Shown piece after piece: positions 23,025-33,760 of a DNA stretch of 64,000 nt. The position numbers were made by a program, and so were the translations under genes. Every line of letters starts with the position of its first letter. Positions within the stretch are counted from its first letter, which is position 1. Source of the stretch: Eucommia ulmoides (lineage: Eukaryota > Streptophyta > Magnoliopsida > Garryales > Eucommiaceae); assembly GCA_016647705.1 (NCBI GenBank), contig CM028335.1, positions 4,645,501 to 4,709,500 on the forward strand, in the 5' to 3' direction. The notes beneath the pieces are model-generated. The model saw only the letters and a program-made list of their open reading frames with translations. It was not told the origin of the DNA and did no database searches.

Positions 23025-24003
23025 AAAAAAAATATAAATGAAAAAAAAATATTTTATTAAGTTATATATATTCCTTATTTTTAAATACGTGTAACCTATA
23101 CGTGCACCCTTTTAAAATTTGAGAATAGTGCAATATGAAATGAGTCACGGGCTGAATCTTTAAGGCTAGAAAAAAGACAGTGCAAAATTAAGTGGATTTT
23201 GGATCTAATAGCAAGTTTAGACTCTCTAGAGATCAAATGATATAAAAGAATGTAAGCAACAATATTTAAGAGTAACAAGGTTCACTATAATAGTAGATGC
23301 AAACACTCTAGTAAGTATATAATTACAATAACAATTATTGTATTAATAATAAAATATTAGAAGGTGTGAAATGTTTCTGATGACATATTATTTTAGAAAG
23401 TACATTAAGTGAAAATCTAAAAGTGATAACAATAGACGTCATTATGTCGAGAAGGCATAACGATATTCTTTCATAATAAGTAATAAAAAGAAACTAAACT
23501 GGTCTAAAAAACAAAAGAAATAGATTACAAACTCACGGGCAAGCGCTCATGTGCCAGAACAAGCACTAAACCATGTGAATATGGACAAGTGTTCTAATAC
23601 AAAAAAAAAAAAAAAAAAACTCTGGTAAGAAACTTATACTAGATTTTTCAATATATCTTACATTCAGAACTTGTCATGTGAAAGAAGGTTTCTTTTAACA
23701 GTTGTGATGAATTTCACAATACACGTGTCAATGATAGAAGGGAGATTATATCGAAAATCTGGCACAACTATCCTACCAAAAAAAATTTAGTTCTATTTAT
23801 TTTAAAAAGTGAAATGAATTTAGGATGATAGGGCATTGGCTGGGCTTCCATTTAAACAAGCGTAACTTCATGTCGTGGTCTTCTTTCGGCCCAATCATCG
23901 CTATGGGCCACATATTTTCTATCCATAAAATTATTATTATTATTGTTATTATTTATATTTTGTAAAATTATTATTATTATTTATATAATTTCCGATCGGT
24001 ATG
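23025..24003. other. Gene-free AT-rich DNA
   Basis: Nothing recognisable beyond A-runs and (TTA)n tracts. Confidence 0.6.
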
Positions 24004-24160
24004 AACTATATTTATTGATCCAGAAAATTAATTGAGGAATTATTTTTTAGGGAGTTTATTATTATTATTAGGTTATACGATAAAATCAACTATATTTATT
24101 GATCTAGAAAATTAATTGAGGAATTATTTTTTAGGGAGTTTATTATTATTATTAGGTTAT
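24004..24160. repeat. Tandem duplication, 84-bp period
   Basis: Two head-to-tail copies start at 24004 and 24088 with AACTATATTTATTGATC(C/T)AG and continue to (TTA)n-GGTTAT. They are nearly identical, indicating a recent local duplication. Confidence 0.85.
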
Positions 24161-25949
24161 TATATTTCTACTTGATGCACATAAAAAAATTAATTTTGGG
24201 TTTTGTTTGCGTTGGACCAAGACCAATACGTCTTTGATTTATTCATTTTTTAAGGGTAAAATGGTAATTTAATTATTTTTTTAATTATTATCATCTTGTT
24301 TCATTCACAATTACAAAATAAAAAAAATCAATTTTCATCCATTAATGATGAATATTGCACCATATATAGAGATATATATGTAGCCTTATGCAGAAACATT
24401 AAAATAAAAGCGTACCTTTCGGATTCGGAACACTTGTTTACAACCCGTTTTTCGTTTTTTCTTTCGTTGACAAGGAAAATATTATTAGAGTATTTTTCGA
24501 TAATATCCACACATTCACTAACTAAAGCCACTCAAATTTTTTTGTATTCTGATAGGAATTAGAAACCTTAGAGATTTTAATGTATATTTATAGGGAAAAT
24601 TTCAAAAGGTGTGTCAATTTCAATGGGTGTCTAATGAATAGACATGATTCTTGAAATCAAAAGATGCACTCATTCACATGGACTATCCATGAAATACAGG
24701 ACCCATGTAGACGCTCCACAAATCGACCGACCTGCTCCATAATCATATTCCATTCTTTCTAAAAATGGAGTAAAAGAGAAGACAAATATTAATAAAAAAA
24801 TGGATCTTTACTATGTAAACACTCTTTTTTTTCCCTTTCTTCTTTCTTGTATGAATACACCCTTTCCAACCACAACTCTTTGGGCCTCCCTCCACTTTAT
24901 CTTGGAGAAAAGATAAAGCAAGGGAAAAGAAAATAATTTTCCATCTTTTCTTTTCCTCCCATCTCTTCACCTTGAATACCAATTCCTCTGTTGATTTTCA
25001 TGCAAATATAATATAAAAAATTTATTCTTTTGAGGGAAAAAACAAAAATCAAGAATATAATATAGTAGCTCTATACAACTTTAGCATTTATTTTTCAATA
25101 TTTACATTATTTGAATTTATATCTGTACTCAACGACGAAAAACTATAAGCACCATTTTCGGTTATTTTTTTCCTTTTAAATATAAATCGGCAGAGACCCA
25201 AATACTATAAATACTGAATAGTAAGTACCCAAGTATAAAGATGTGTTTGGAATATTTGTAAATCCCTAAGAAGGTAGGGTTAGGGTTAGAAATGATATAT
25301 ACATCTTTGTGCATTTGTCTTGCTTGCTTTAGTAACATGCCAAACTCTAAATCCTTTCTTGGGATTCCTCCAGATATACAAGTATATATAATCATGCTTT
25401 ATACTTTATAAAGCTACAATCCCACGGGGGTGGGGTATCTCATGTCATGCAATTGTATTTTATATTTTGATAGTATTTTCGTAAATATTTATCTCTTGTC
25501 ATTTATATTAAAAGGCAACAATTACGTTTTTTTTGTTAAAATAATAGTCATATTTTAACAAAATCAAGATTAATAAATTATTTAATATTAATTAACATTT
25601 GTACCTGCACGTTGGGTTAGGTAGAATCGACTAAAATACAGGAGTAAGTGTTGACGAAAATAGTATAGAATATAATTCGATCAAAGTATAGGGAAGTAAA
25701 GTGTATTTAACCCTATGACAAGCTACACGGCAAGAACATTAAATAAAGAAAAGAAAATATGATTGTTGGATCAACTATTTAGGATTGAATCATTGCCAAA
25801 AATCACCTAATCAATTGAATCCTAGCCGTTGGAAGCTTGGGATAATGTGCATATAAAATAAAATGAACAAACAAAACAAGGGTAAAAAGTAACAATCATG
25901 GTATAAATTCAAGTGATTTTTTGGATTTTAGATTTTGCATAGATTTTTC
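24161..25949. other. Gene-free AT-rich intergenic DNA
   Basis: Only short chance ORFs on both strands, with no domain, splice structure or transposon ends that I can support. Confidence 0.6.
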
Positions 25950-26165
25950 TTTTTTGGATTTTTTACCACTGTCCCTAAATTTTACAATATATTATTCATC
26001 CAATACTCCCAATACAATATTTTTATAAAAAGTCCAAATAACTGTAAACATAAAAATCACAGTAATTTTTATATGAGCGTAATAACTTTGAACTTTAGAA
26101 AAAATTACTGTAACACGTGCATTGTATTGATAAAAATTTTAACTTTGCACACTGTTCAACGTTTT
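25950..26165. repeat. Palindromic repeat family P, copy 2
   Basis: CCAATACTCCCAATACAATAT and ACAGTAATTTTTATATGAGCG mark the left half. The right half has AAAATTACTGTAACACGTGCA, then GATAAAAATTTTAAC. Composition and block order match the other family P copies. Confidence 0.45.
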
Positions 26166-26420
26166 GTTTGATTGGAATTGTAAAATATTTTTTTTAATTG
26201 TTTTTATAACATATTAAATAATTTTTTTCATGTCAAAAATTATATTAAAAAACTCCAATCTCTAGAAACTATTTTCTACTTACAAATAAATAGATATTTT
26301 AAAGAACAAAACATTTCATGGCATAATGTGAATATGGTTTTGAATAGGCACGTTTGGGGTCCAAAACAAAGGCTATGTTGTGGATGGTGGGGTTATCATT
26401 CAACATCTTGTTTTCTTTAA

Positions 26421-26769
26421 AGGCCAAATTACACTTTATACCCTTAAAGTTTGAGTGAAATGTCAATTTTTTCCTTTATATTTTAATTTTGCACTATACT
26501 TTCTGAAATTTGATTTTCGCATAATAATTGGTCCAGTCAAAACATTTTAGTCATCTTAATTGACAAAGTAGCAATACATGTATCAGCGTGTTAAATTTTC
26601 TGCTAAATTTTTTCTCAGTTATAATGCACGTGTTGTTGATCTGGTAATTAGGATGGTTAAAACGTGGCGATTGAATCAATTAGAGACAAAAATAAAACCT
26701 AAATTAGAATATTAAGGGGAAATATTGAGATTGTACTCAAATGTAGAGGCATGAAATGCAATTTAACCT
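26421..26769. mobile_element. Mutator-like MITE (family M)
   Basis: The left end AGGCCAAATTACACTTTATA pairs with the reversed right end AGGTTAAATTGCATTTCATG, and the inverted similarity continues past 30 bp. The flanks TTTCTTTAA and TTTGTTAAT could be a decayed 9-bp target duplication. Non-coding. Confidence 0.55.
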
Positions 26770-26983
26770 TTTGTTAATTATTAAAAAAAAAAAAATCACT
26801 TCTATATTTTTTAGTGCATTGTTGTGGGGGTGGTAAAAGACTTTTATCTCAATTGTCCTTTTGCATTCATTAATTTATATTTGAAATGATGAGATCATGG
26901 GATCTCTTTTTCTTTTTCTTTTTTTTCTTTTTTTTTTCTTTTTTTCCAAACACCTAAAAATCAGCATTAAGAAATTGATTTTC

Positions 26984-27302
26984 CTTTTACTTTGTACCCC
27001 TAAAGTTTTGGGTAAATTTTACTTTACCCCTATCATTTCAATTCAAACACTTTAAACCCTAAAATATCAAAATCTTGTGAGCCCAAACTATTAACCCCGT
27101 CATCATTTTTGACAAAAATCGATCAGTCATGAGTCAAGCATGAAAATCATCCACATGGATAATTTCAGTCAAAAAAATGACAGGGTTAACGATTTGAACT
27201 CATTTAACACGATTTGGATATCTTAGGATTTTAAATATTCAAATTAAAAGTGTAGGGACTAAAGTAAAATTTCTCTGAAACTACGAGTGAGAAGTGAAAA
27301 CA
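26984..27302. mobile_element. Mutator-like MITE with about 110-bp inverted ends
   Basis: The left arm reads TTTTACTTTGTACCCCTAAA, AAATTTTACTTTACCCCTAT, then TTCAATTCAAACACTTTAAA. The reversed right arm reads TTTTCACTTCTCACTCGTAG, AAATTTTACTTTAGTCCCTA, then TTTAATTTGAATATTTAAAA. Long terminal inverted repeats of this kind resemble those at 39910-40658. A clear target duplication was not found. Confidence 0.5.
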
Positions 27303-27574
27303 TCAACTTTATTCTCCAACCCTAATATATATATATATATATGGTAATTAGTTGGAAAATGTTAGAAGTAATTATGGAGAATAATGATGGGGGTAAGGCA
27401 ACATTATTTGACATAATTGGCTTCTGCAAACATGGTGGAATCTACCTGTTCGCGTGCCTCTTCCTTCTCCACCTATTATTTTCCCCCAATCCCTCTCCCT
27501 CTATTCCTCTCATACAAATTAAATTATCATTCACTTTTATTTGTTTAATTTAAAATAAAAAATAAAAAATAAAA
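27303..27574. other. Gene-free AT-rich spacer
   Basis: A small open frame at 27341-27553 shows nothing recognisable and is most likely chance. Confidence 0.5.
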
Positions 27575-27815
27575 TTGATCAACCGTTCACAAAATTAAAA
27601 TTTTAATCTATTCAGTTTACGTGTTATAATAATTTTTTCAAAAATTTAAAATTACTATAATACATAAAAGCTAAAGTAATTTTTCTATGTAAAAAAATTA
27701 ATTTGTATGGTGTACATTGATTTTTGGATTTTTTACAGTAATTTTATATTTCTGAAAAAAAATTATAAAACGTACACTGTATGAGTTAAAATTTTAATTT
27801 GTAAACTTTTCGCCA
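27575..27815. repeat. Palindromic repeat family P, copy 3
   Basis: The left arm AAAATTAAAATTTTAATCTA is mirrored by AGTTAAAATTTTAATTTGTA on the right. The core blocks AAAATTACTATAATACATA and ACAGTAATTTTATATTTCTG are again inverted relatives. Confidence 0.5.
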
Positions 27816-27918
27816 GCCCCCAAAAGTGAACAATCATCTCCCCTAAATTTCTCTCTATTTAATGGTAATGGAAGGAAAAGAAAACTACTATTTTGTCCCC
27901 GTAGTTCTATTTCTCCAT

Positions 27919-27921
<3 letters not shown>

Positions 27922-27950
<29 letters not shown>
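27922..27950. repeat. Poly-T run
   Basis: Uninterrupted run of 29 T just before repeat copy 4. Its true length may be affected by sequencing. Confidence 0.9.
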
Positions 27951-27964
27951 CTAATTATTAGGTT

Positions 27965-28215
27965 ATTTTCAGTGATCCTAAATTTTTCAATTCAATATTC
28001 ATTCAACTCACTTGATACAATAATGTTTTGAGAAACCCAATAACTCTATAAAAAATCAAAAATCACTGTATGCTACAAAAATTACTTTAATTTTTTATGT
28101 AAAAAAATTACACAATGACTTTCATGCAATTCAGTAATTTTGGATTTTTGAAAAAAAAAAATACCTTTGCGTGTGGACTGCTTGTACAAAAATTTGAAAT
28201 TTGTGGATTGCTGAC
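27965..28215. repeat. Palindromic repeat family P, copy 4
   Basis: CAATATTCATTCAACTCACT, AATCACTGTATGCTACAAAAA and TTTTTATGTAAAAAAATTAC follow the same order as copies 3 and 5. It lies 150 bp after copy 3 in the same orientation. Confidence 0.45.
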
Positions 28216-28756
28216 TAAAAACTCATTTTATTAATAAAATTAAATTAAAATTAAAGTAAGGATAATTTTATACATTTTATATAAAATTTAGATTAGATAT
28301 TTAATTTCACTATTTTTTTTTTTACATATTTTGTTAAGTTAAAAAAAAAAAGGCTAATTTTCCAAATTATTGAAAGTAGAAGAGAGTAAAGTGTAGGTTT
28401 CTGAAGTAGAACGAACAAAATGAAACAAAATCAAAGTACAAGAGTGTAAAAGGCAATTAACCATTTTTATTTTTTATTCATTAATTCTATTTTTAAATGG
28501 AATGTTGTGCTTCCTCATGAAAAGAACAAAAAGAAAATAAATAAATAAATAAAGCTAGCTTGTTCTCAGTGCATAAATTTTCAGTCAGAAATCTTCAGTT
28601 CTGAGCATAAGAATCTTCATAAAATTAATAAAAAGAAAAAAAGAAAAAAAAAATTGAAATTAAGCTTTAAAAAAATGTGGAAATTATATAATTAATTAAA
28701 GTGTGATGATCTTGGGTTTTGCACGCTTGGAACAATACTAATGAAATCCGAATACA

Positions 28757-29477
28757 TGTTAGATGAATGTATTTTTGGACACTGTAGATTAAGCATTTGA
28801 AATTCAATCACGTGTATGTTCTCGTAATGACATGGACGTATTCCAAAATTCACAGCACCACACAAGAACATATGATGACCACAGCTCCTCCCTAGAATCT
28901 CCTTGCACCTAGAGATGAGTAAGGTATCCCACAGGGACGTGCCGCCTTGAACTGCGCCGTGTCCTAGATGACCAACTTCAGGGACTCAGCCATTCACCTC
29001 GACTGGCTCCCTATTCCAACTTGCTTTTTCTTCAAGACTCCACGGATCTCCACACTCCTTTACCAACTCACCACCACGGGTCTAACAGAGGCCCACGGGC
29101 TTCGCCAAATTAGCCCAAAAGTCCAAGCACAGTGATTATCTCTTAAACACTTCAAATTATCGGCTAAACACATAGTTTTACATAATTAACAATGTTTTAA
29201 CTCGACTAATCATTTTCAACGTCTATATATATCAGGAGCTATGTAAGTCCGGAGTACGTTTTATTACGCGCATGCTTTGCCAGGACATATCCCAACCCGA
29301 ACTTTCTGTAGGTACCACTCCCTAAGAAACATGACTCTGGACACGACATATCAATTTTCCTAGGACTCAGTACTACTCACATGAAACAATTTTAACAGTC
29401 AACTCCATCTCAGCAAAATGATACATGTCATCAGACCGGATCATATTCGAGATATTAACCACTTTGAAACATCAACA
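28757..29477 (+). mobile_element. Solo LTR of the gypsy-like family seen at 56593
   Basis: It shares long ordered blocks with the LTR at 56593-57389: GTATTTTTGGACAC, GACATGGACGTATTCC, CCTAGAGATGAG, CTCCACGGATCTCC, GATTATCTCTTAAACAC and TATATATCAGGAGCTATGTA. It ends CATCAACA. No primer site or coding follows, so it is a solo LTR. The left end is approximate, and flanks ATACA/ATATT are only a weak duplication. Confidence 0.75.
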
Positions 29478-32410
29478 ATATTTTATATATTCCAAGAAAG
29501 ATTCACTATATTTATTCATATATTTACTCATCACATTATTTTCTTTTTAATAATATATAATAAATTAAAATATTTAAAAAAATATTTTTTCTAGATTCAT
29601 TCGACAAGAAATAGATGAATGATATTAAATTATAATTTATTTTTGGAAAAATCCCATTCAAGATTTTCATATTCACATTTTAAGACGGTAAAATTAAATT
29701 ATATTTTGTACTTTTTAAAATTTATATTTAATTAATTATTTTTTTATATTTTTAAATTTATAAATTTTAAAAAAATTAATATAGTATTTTCAGATACAGA
29801 TAATCCTAGTTATGTTACAATTTAAAAAAAAACTTGTTTGGGAACATAGAATTAGAGTCATGAAATTGGAATTTTAATAGAAAACATCCAAAAAATTTAC
29901 ATGTATTCATTTTTTATTTTAATTTCAAGATTTCAATTCCATACAATCAAATACGAGATTAATTACAAGATTTTTTTTCTTCTGAAAAAATAAAATATTT
30001 TCCGTATCAACATATATTATTATTTTTATTTTTAGATGATAAAATGTGTTGAGACCAATTTTGCATACATCTTAACTAATTATCTATTTGAACGATTTTA
30101 AAGGCACACTATGTTACATCGATCTAGTATCCATATTAAATATTGTACAAAAAAATTATATTTTTTATTTTGTTTTACGATAAGGTGTGTCTAGATTAAT
30201 TTACACGCATCTCAACTAATTACATTTTCAGACGATCTCAAGAGCGCACTCTCGCACATCGGTCTAGTGCATTCAGCATCAAACTAAAAATTTAATTTTT
30301 GATGTATTTTTTAAAAGAGTTAAACTCTGATTCATGGAAAGAAATACATCATCTCTCATAGAAAACAACAAATTTGTTAACATCAATGATATTCTCATGG
30401 TTTGGTTTTAGGTGGGGACTAATGTGGAATGTCACACCACCAAATCTTAGTAATCAAATGAACCATGCATTTATTTATTTGAAAGCAACATTTTCTTAAT
30501 ATATGTATATATATACACACCCATCTATATTACAAATATATATGTAATATCTATATATCTATATCTATATATATATAAATGTTGTCTTAAATTTTTAAGT
30601 GGAAGTAATATGGACCCCACAAGGCCAAAGGAAGGAGAATTTTTGTCTCAAATCTTTTATCTCCACTATAGTATTATTATTATTTGTTGTATCCACTTTG
30701 GATTTAGTAGCTGTTTGGTGGATCATCTGATTAAGCAAACAAAACCATGGAAAGACAAACCCTAGAGAGAGAAAGTAGAGAGAGAGAGAGAGATATTTGG
30801 GTTGGTTTTTTTGACATTTTGTATCCCCAAAGTTTGACAAAAAATCATTTTGGCCTCTATAGTTTCAATTTGAATGTATTCTTAACTTTGATTTAAGTCA
30901 TGGTTTCACTTTAGTCTCTATAAGAATTCAAAGTAGTGTTTGATCTCAACCATTGGGTTTAAAGTTGATCCAATAATTCAAAATATCTAAAATATAAAAT
31001 ATGTCCCGATTTTTACAATATATATATATAGAGAGAGATTTGTAGAAAATTTATTAAAAATAGTTGTGTGCACGACAGTTGATTGTTTATCATCTAAAAT
31101 TATAATGGAGTTAAGTGGGACGATTACGGAACTAAATTGAGATTATAGGGATTAAATTGAAAAAATAATCAAAGTTTAAGGGCAGAAAAGCCTTTGATTT
31201 GGATATCAAAATAAAGAAAAAGGTAAAGGTTTGAGGACAGAATATGACTTTATGACTAATTCCATGCACAAATACACTTTAATATTAATATGTGTGTGTG
31301 TATTTTCTTGGCTGATGGCAATAAATGAGGAGAGTAAATGGGCCCACGTGAATTAGGACCGAAAGTAGTGGGCCCGACCCGATTAACGGAGTTCGAAGCC
31401 GGCGGGCTTATCTCGTGACTCAGCGGCGGGTCTGAACGCCCTCTGTAGGCCCATCAATCACTCCCCCAACATTAATTCAACCCTCCCTTATCTCGAACTT
31501 GCATTCATTTCTCATGTCCTCGTGTGTGTGTACAACAACCCTAAATTCATTACAAACTCCATTATTAATACTAGTAACAAGATTTAACCATTATTTTTTG
31601 GCAGCCAGTAATCGATTCTCCTGAAAAACATTTTACAAATTTAATCGTAAATTAATTAGACTAATATAAGAAAATGTATCCTTAAAATCGTCCGATAAGA
31701 TGATTAATCAAAATATATGTAAATTGAGTCTGACATATCTTATTGTTTAAAAACAAAAAAAATTAACCACAATGTTACATCTTAATCATCTAAATTATAA
31801 TAAAATTTTATTATATAGTCCTTATACATAATATGTTTTACATTAAAAAATAGACTCTAGTAACATTAATTTTTTAAATAATCCTTACATATTTTTTGTA
31901 AAATCTATTATTCTCTACAATTACATAATTAACCGTCGTTTTTTTTAAAGATAAAATCGAATCTTCAATTGGAAAACTAAGTGGAAACAAAAAGAATGTA
32001 GATTGTGAATGTTGACAACCAATTTAATTTTTTTTTTTAAAAAAACTATCATTTAAATATTTCTTTCATCTTCTTTAATTTAATATCTATGTTGAATAGT
32101 TTTTAAGAATAATTGGTGGGAGATCCTAAAACATACGAGAAAATATAATGAAGAGATTTACAGTAAATTCAAATTAAAATAGGATAAATTATGAATTAAA
32201 TTAGAGATTTTTATTGTTTTACTATATATTAAAAATTACTATAGGGAATTAACCAAATATAAAGTTTTGTTCGGGGAAAAACACCTCGGAAACAATGTGT
32301 TGAAATTAGTCCTTGACGGTCGACAAAATGCATGGAAATGACATTCTTAGTTTTTGTATTTTCTATTCTTGAATTTATTCTTTGTTTATCAATTTTTCAC
32401 TCTTCAACGA
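29478..32410. other. Gene-free AT-rich DNA with degenerate short repeats
   Basis: Two diverged copies of one unit lie at about 30040-30130 and 30180-30285 (GTGTGTCTAGATTAATTT, later CATCGATCTAGT or CATCGGTCTAGT). About 30800-31250 has weak inverted ends with AAAGTTTGAC-type motifs like the M-type MITEs. About 31330-31450 is GC-richer and holds CCCACGTGAA (G-box core, about 31343) and TGGGCCC motifs. This could be an old promoter; the nearest downstream coding is the KAI2 remnant. Confidence 0.45.
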
Positions 32411-32976
32411 GGTGATGGAGTTGAACAATCATTGTCGACCATGGTTGGTGTCTTGGCTTCCATAACTCGTCCCAATCTCTTGTCCAAAATCGTCATGCTC
32501 TCCGCTTCATCCAGGTTAACATTTTTATTTTCCTTTTATTTCTACTTAAAAAAACATGTGGATTTTGTATAGGGATTTATTCTCTCTCTTTCATGTGGTT
32601 GTTGACGATGCTTGTTAAGGTTCTTAAACAATGAAGATTACTATGGAGGGTTCGAACAGGAAGAAATCGACCAGCTAGCCCAAGCGTTGGACTCAAACAA
32701 CATTTCCTGGTGCTCTGGTTTTGCACCGTTGGTGGTGGGCAGCAACATGGAATCGGTGGCGATGCAATAATTTAGTTGGACACTTTTCACCATAAGGCCT
32801 AACATAGTGTTGAACGTGTTTTGGGCCATATTCCAATTTGACATGAGGCATTTGCTCTGTTTCATCACAGTGCCCTGCCACATCAACCAGAGCACCAATG
32901 ACCTAGTAGTGTCGGTGGCCGCATTCAAACACCTCCACCAAATTCTCGGCAGGAAGTCAAACATTGAGTTTGTGAC
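32411..32976 (+). pseudogene. KAI2: KAI2 (karrikin/KL receptor, alpha/beta-hydrolase) pseudogene, 5'- and 3'-truncated
   Basis: The remnant begins near the nucleophile elbow: EQSLSTMVGVLASITRPNL, where functional KAI2 has GHSVSAM, so the serine survives. It continues SKIVMLSASS to a GT donor at 32515. Exon 2 resumes at 32620 with RFLNNEDYYGGFEQEEIDQL, then SWCSGFAPLVVGSNMESVA. A TAA stop at 32768-32770 replaces the codon before FSWTLFTIRPN. Later come VPCHINQSTND, with the Asp of the triad, and LGRKSNIEFV. The catalytic-His segment (GHLP-like) is missing. The intron falls where KAI2/D14 genes have theirs as I recall, so this is a genomic copy, not a processed one. KAI2 fits better than D14 because of WCSGFAPL and GDMESV-like residues. 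It is non-functional. Confidence 0.88.
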
Positions 32977-33060
32977 GACGGCGATGGTATGATCAGCTTC
33001 GAGGAGTTCAAGGTGATGATGATGGTGGATTCTCGATTTGATGAAATCGCCTCACATTGA
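32977..33060 (+). pseudogene. Terminal EF-hand of a calmodulin-like (CML) gene, fused to the KAI2 remnant
   Basis: From GAC at 32977, one frame off the KAI2 reading, the sequence reads DGDGMISFEEFKVMMM and then a short tail to TGA at 33058-33060. D-x-D-G-x-I-x-F-x-E-F is the second half of an EF-hand calcium loop and its exiting helix; ending about a dozen residues after FEEFKVMM is normal for plant CMLs. The first half of the loop and all earlier EF-hands are absent. The joint lies in GACGGC, which KAI2 could also supply at its D-G-H triplet, suggesting microhomology joining. The segment is short, so chance cannot be excluded, but eight consecutive EF-consensus residues argue against it. Confidence 0.65.
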
Positions 33061-33239
33061 GGTTAAATTGCAATTAATAATCCCCCCAATAATTGTTTAA
33101 ATTCCTCTTCTCCTTATTTTTTTCTTTCGATTCTCAAAGTAGATTATTATTTCAAAAATTTCATAGATTTTGAAGACTCATGAATTAGATTTGGTAATGC
33201 AAAAAATTGGCAATATTGTATAATTGATTCTTATTTTAT

Positions 33240-33760
33240 TAAATTGGTTACTTTACGAGTTATTGTTTTGGAATATTGTGAACATTCACAATAGTACCAT
33301 AGCAGTGTAAATGTTCGCACTGATAATTCTGTTAAATATAGTACATTACGAGTTATTATTTCAAAATAGTGCGAACATTCATAATAGTACATAACAGTGT
33401 AAATGTTCACAATTAAATGAGATATTCATTTACATATGCAAAATCTGACAACGTCACAATGTGATAGTGCATCTAAAATTTAACGTTACAGTAATTATAA
33501 CAAGAGAATGTGAATGTTCACAATACAATTATGGTTGTTAAAATGGAGTGTAATATTTGAATGTTTTACATTAACAATTTGATATTTGCCGCTAACAGAA
33601 GTCTCAAATGTAAATATTCACATTAGGTGTTGTAAACATTCACAATAATTCACAACATTTATCGTAACCATTATATTAAATATTTTGAAATAATATGAAC
33701 ATTCACAACAGTATAATAGTAGTAGAATATTCATACTAATGATCATGTTAAATCTAGAGT
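33240..33760. repeat. Cluster of direct and inverted GAACATTCACAA repeats
   Basis: Short motifs GTGAACATTCACAATAGT and GTAAATGTTCACA recur in both orientations at irregular spacing (about 33278, 33307, 33372, 33400, 33508, 33615, 33640, 33700). Each GTGAANNTTCAC core is itself near-palindromic. No coding and no transposon ends found. Confidence 0.6.

Noticed and set aside
24296..24562. 88-codon ORF and its antisense partner
   Set aside because: AT-rich chance frames without motif, splice context or similarity that I can recognise.
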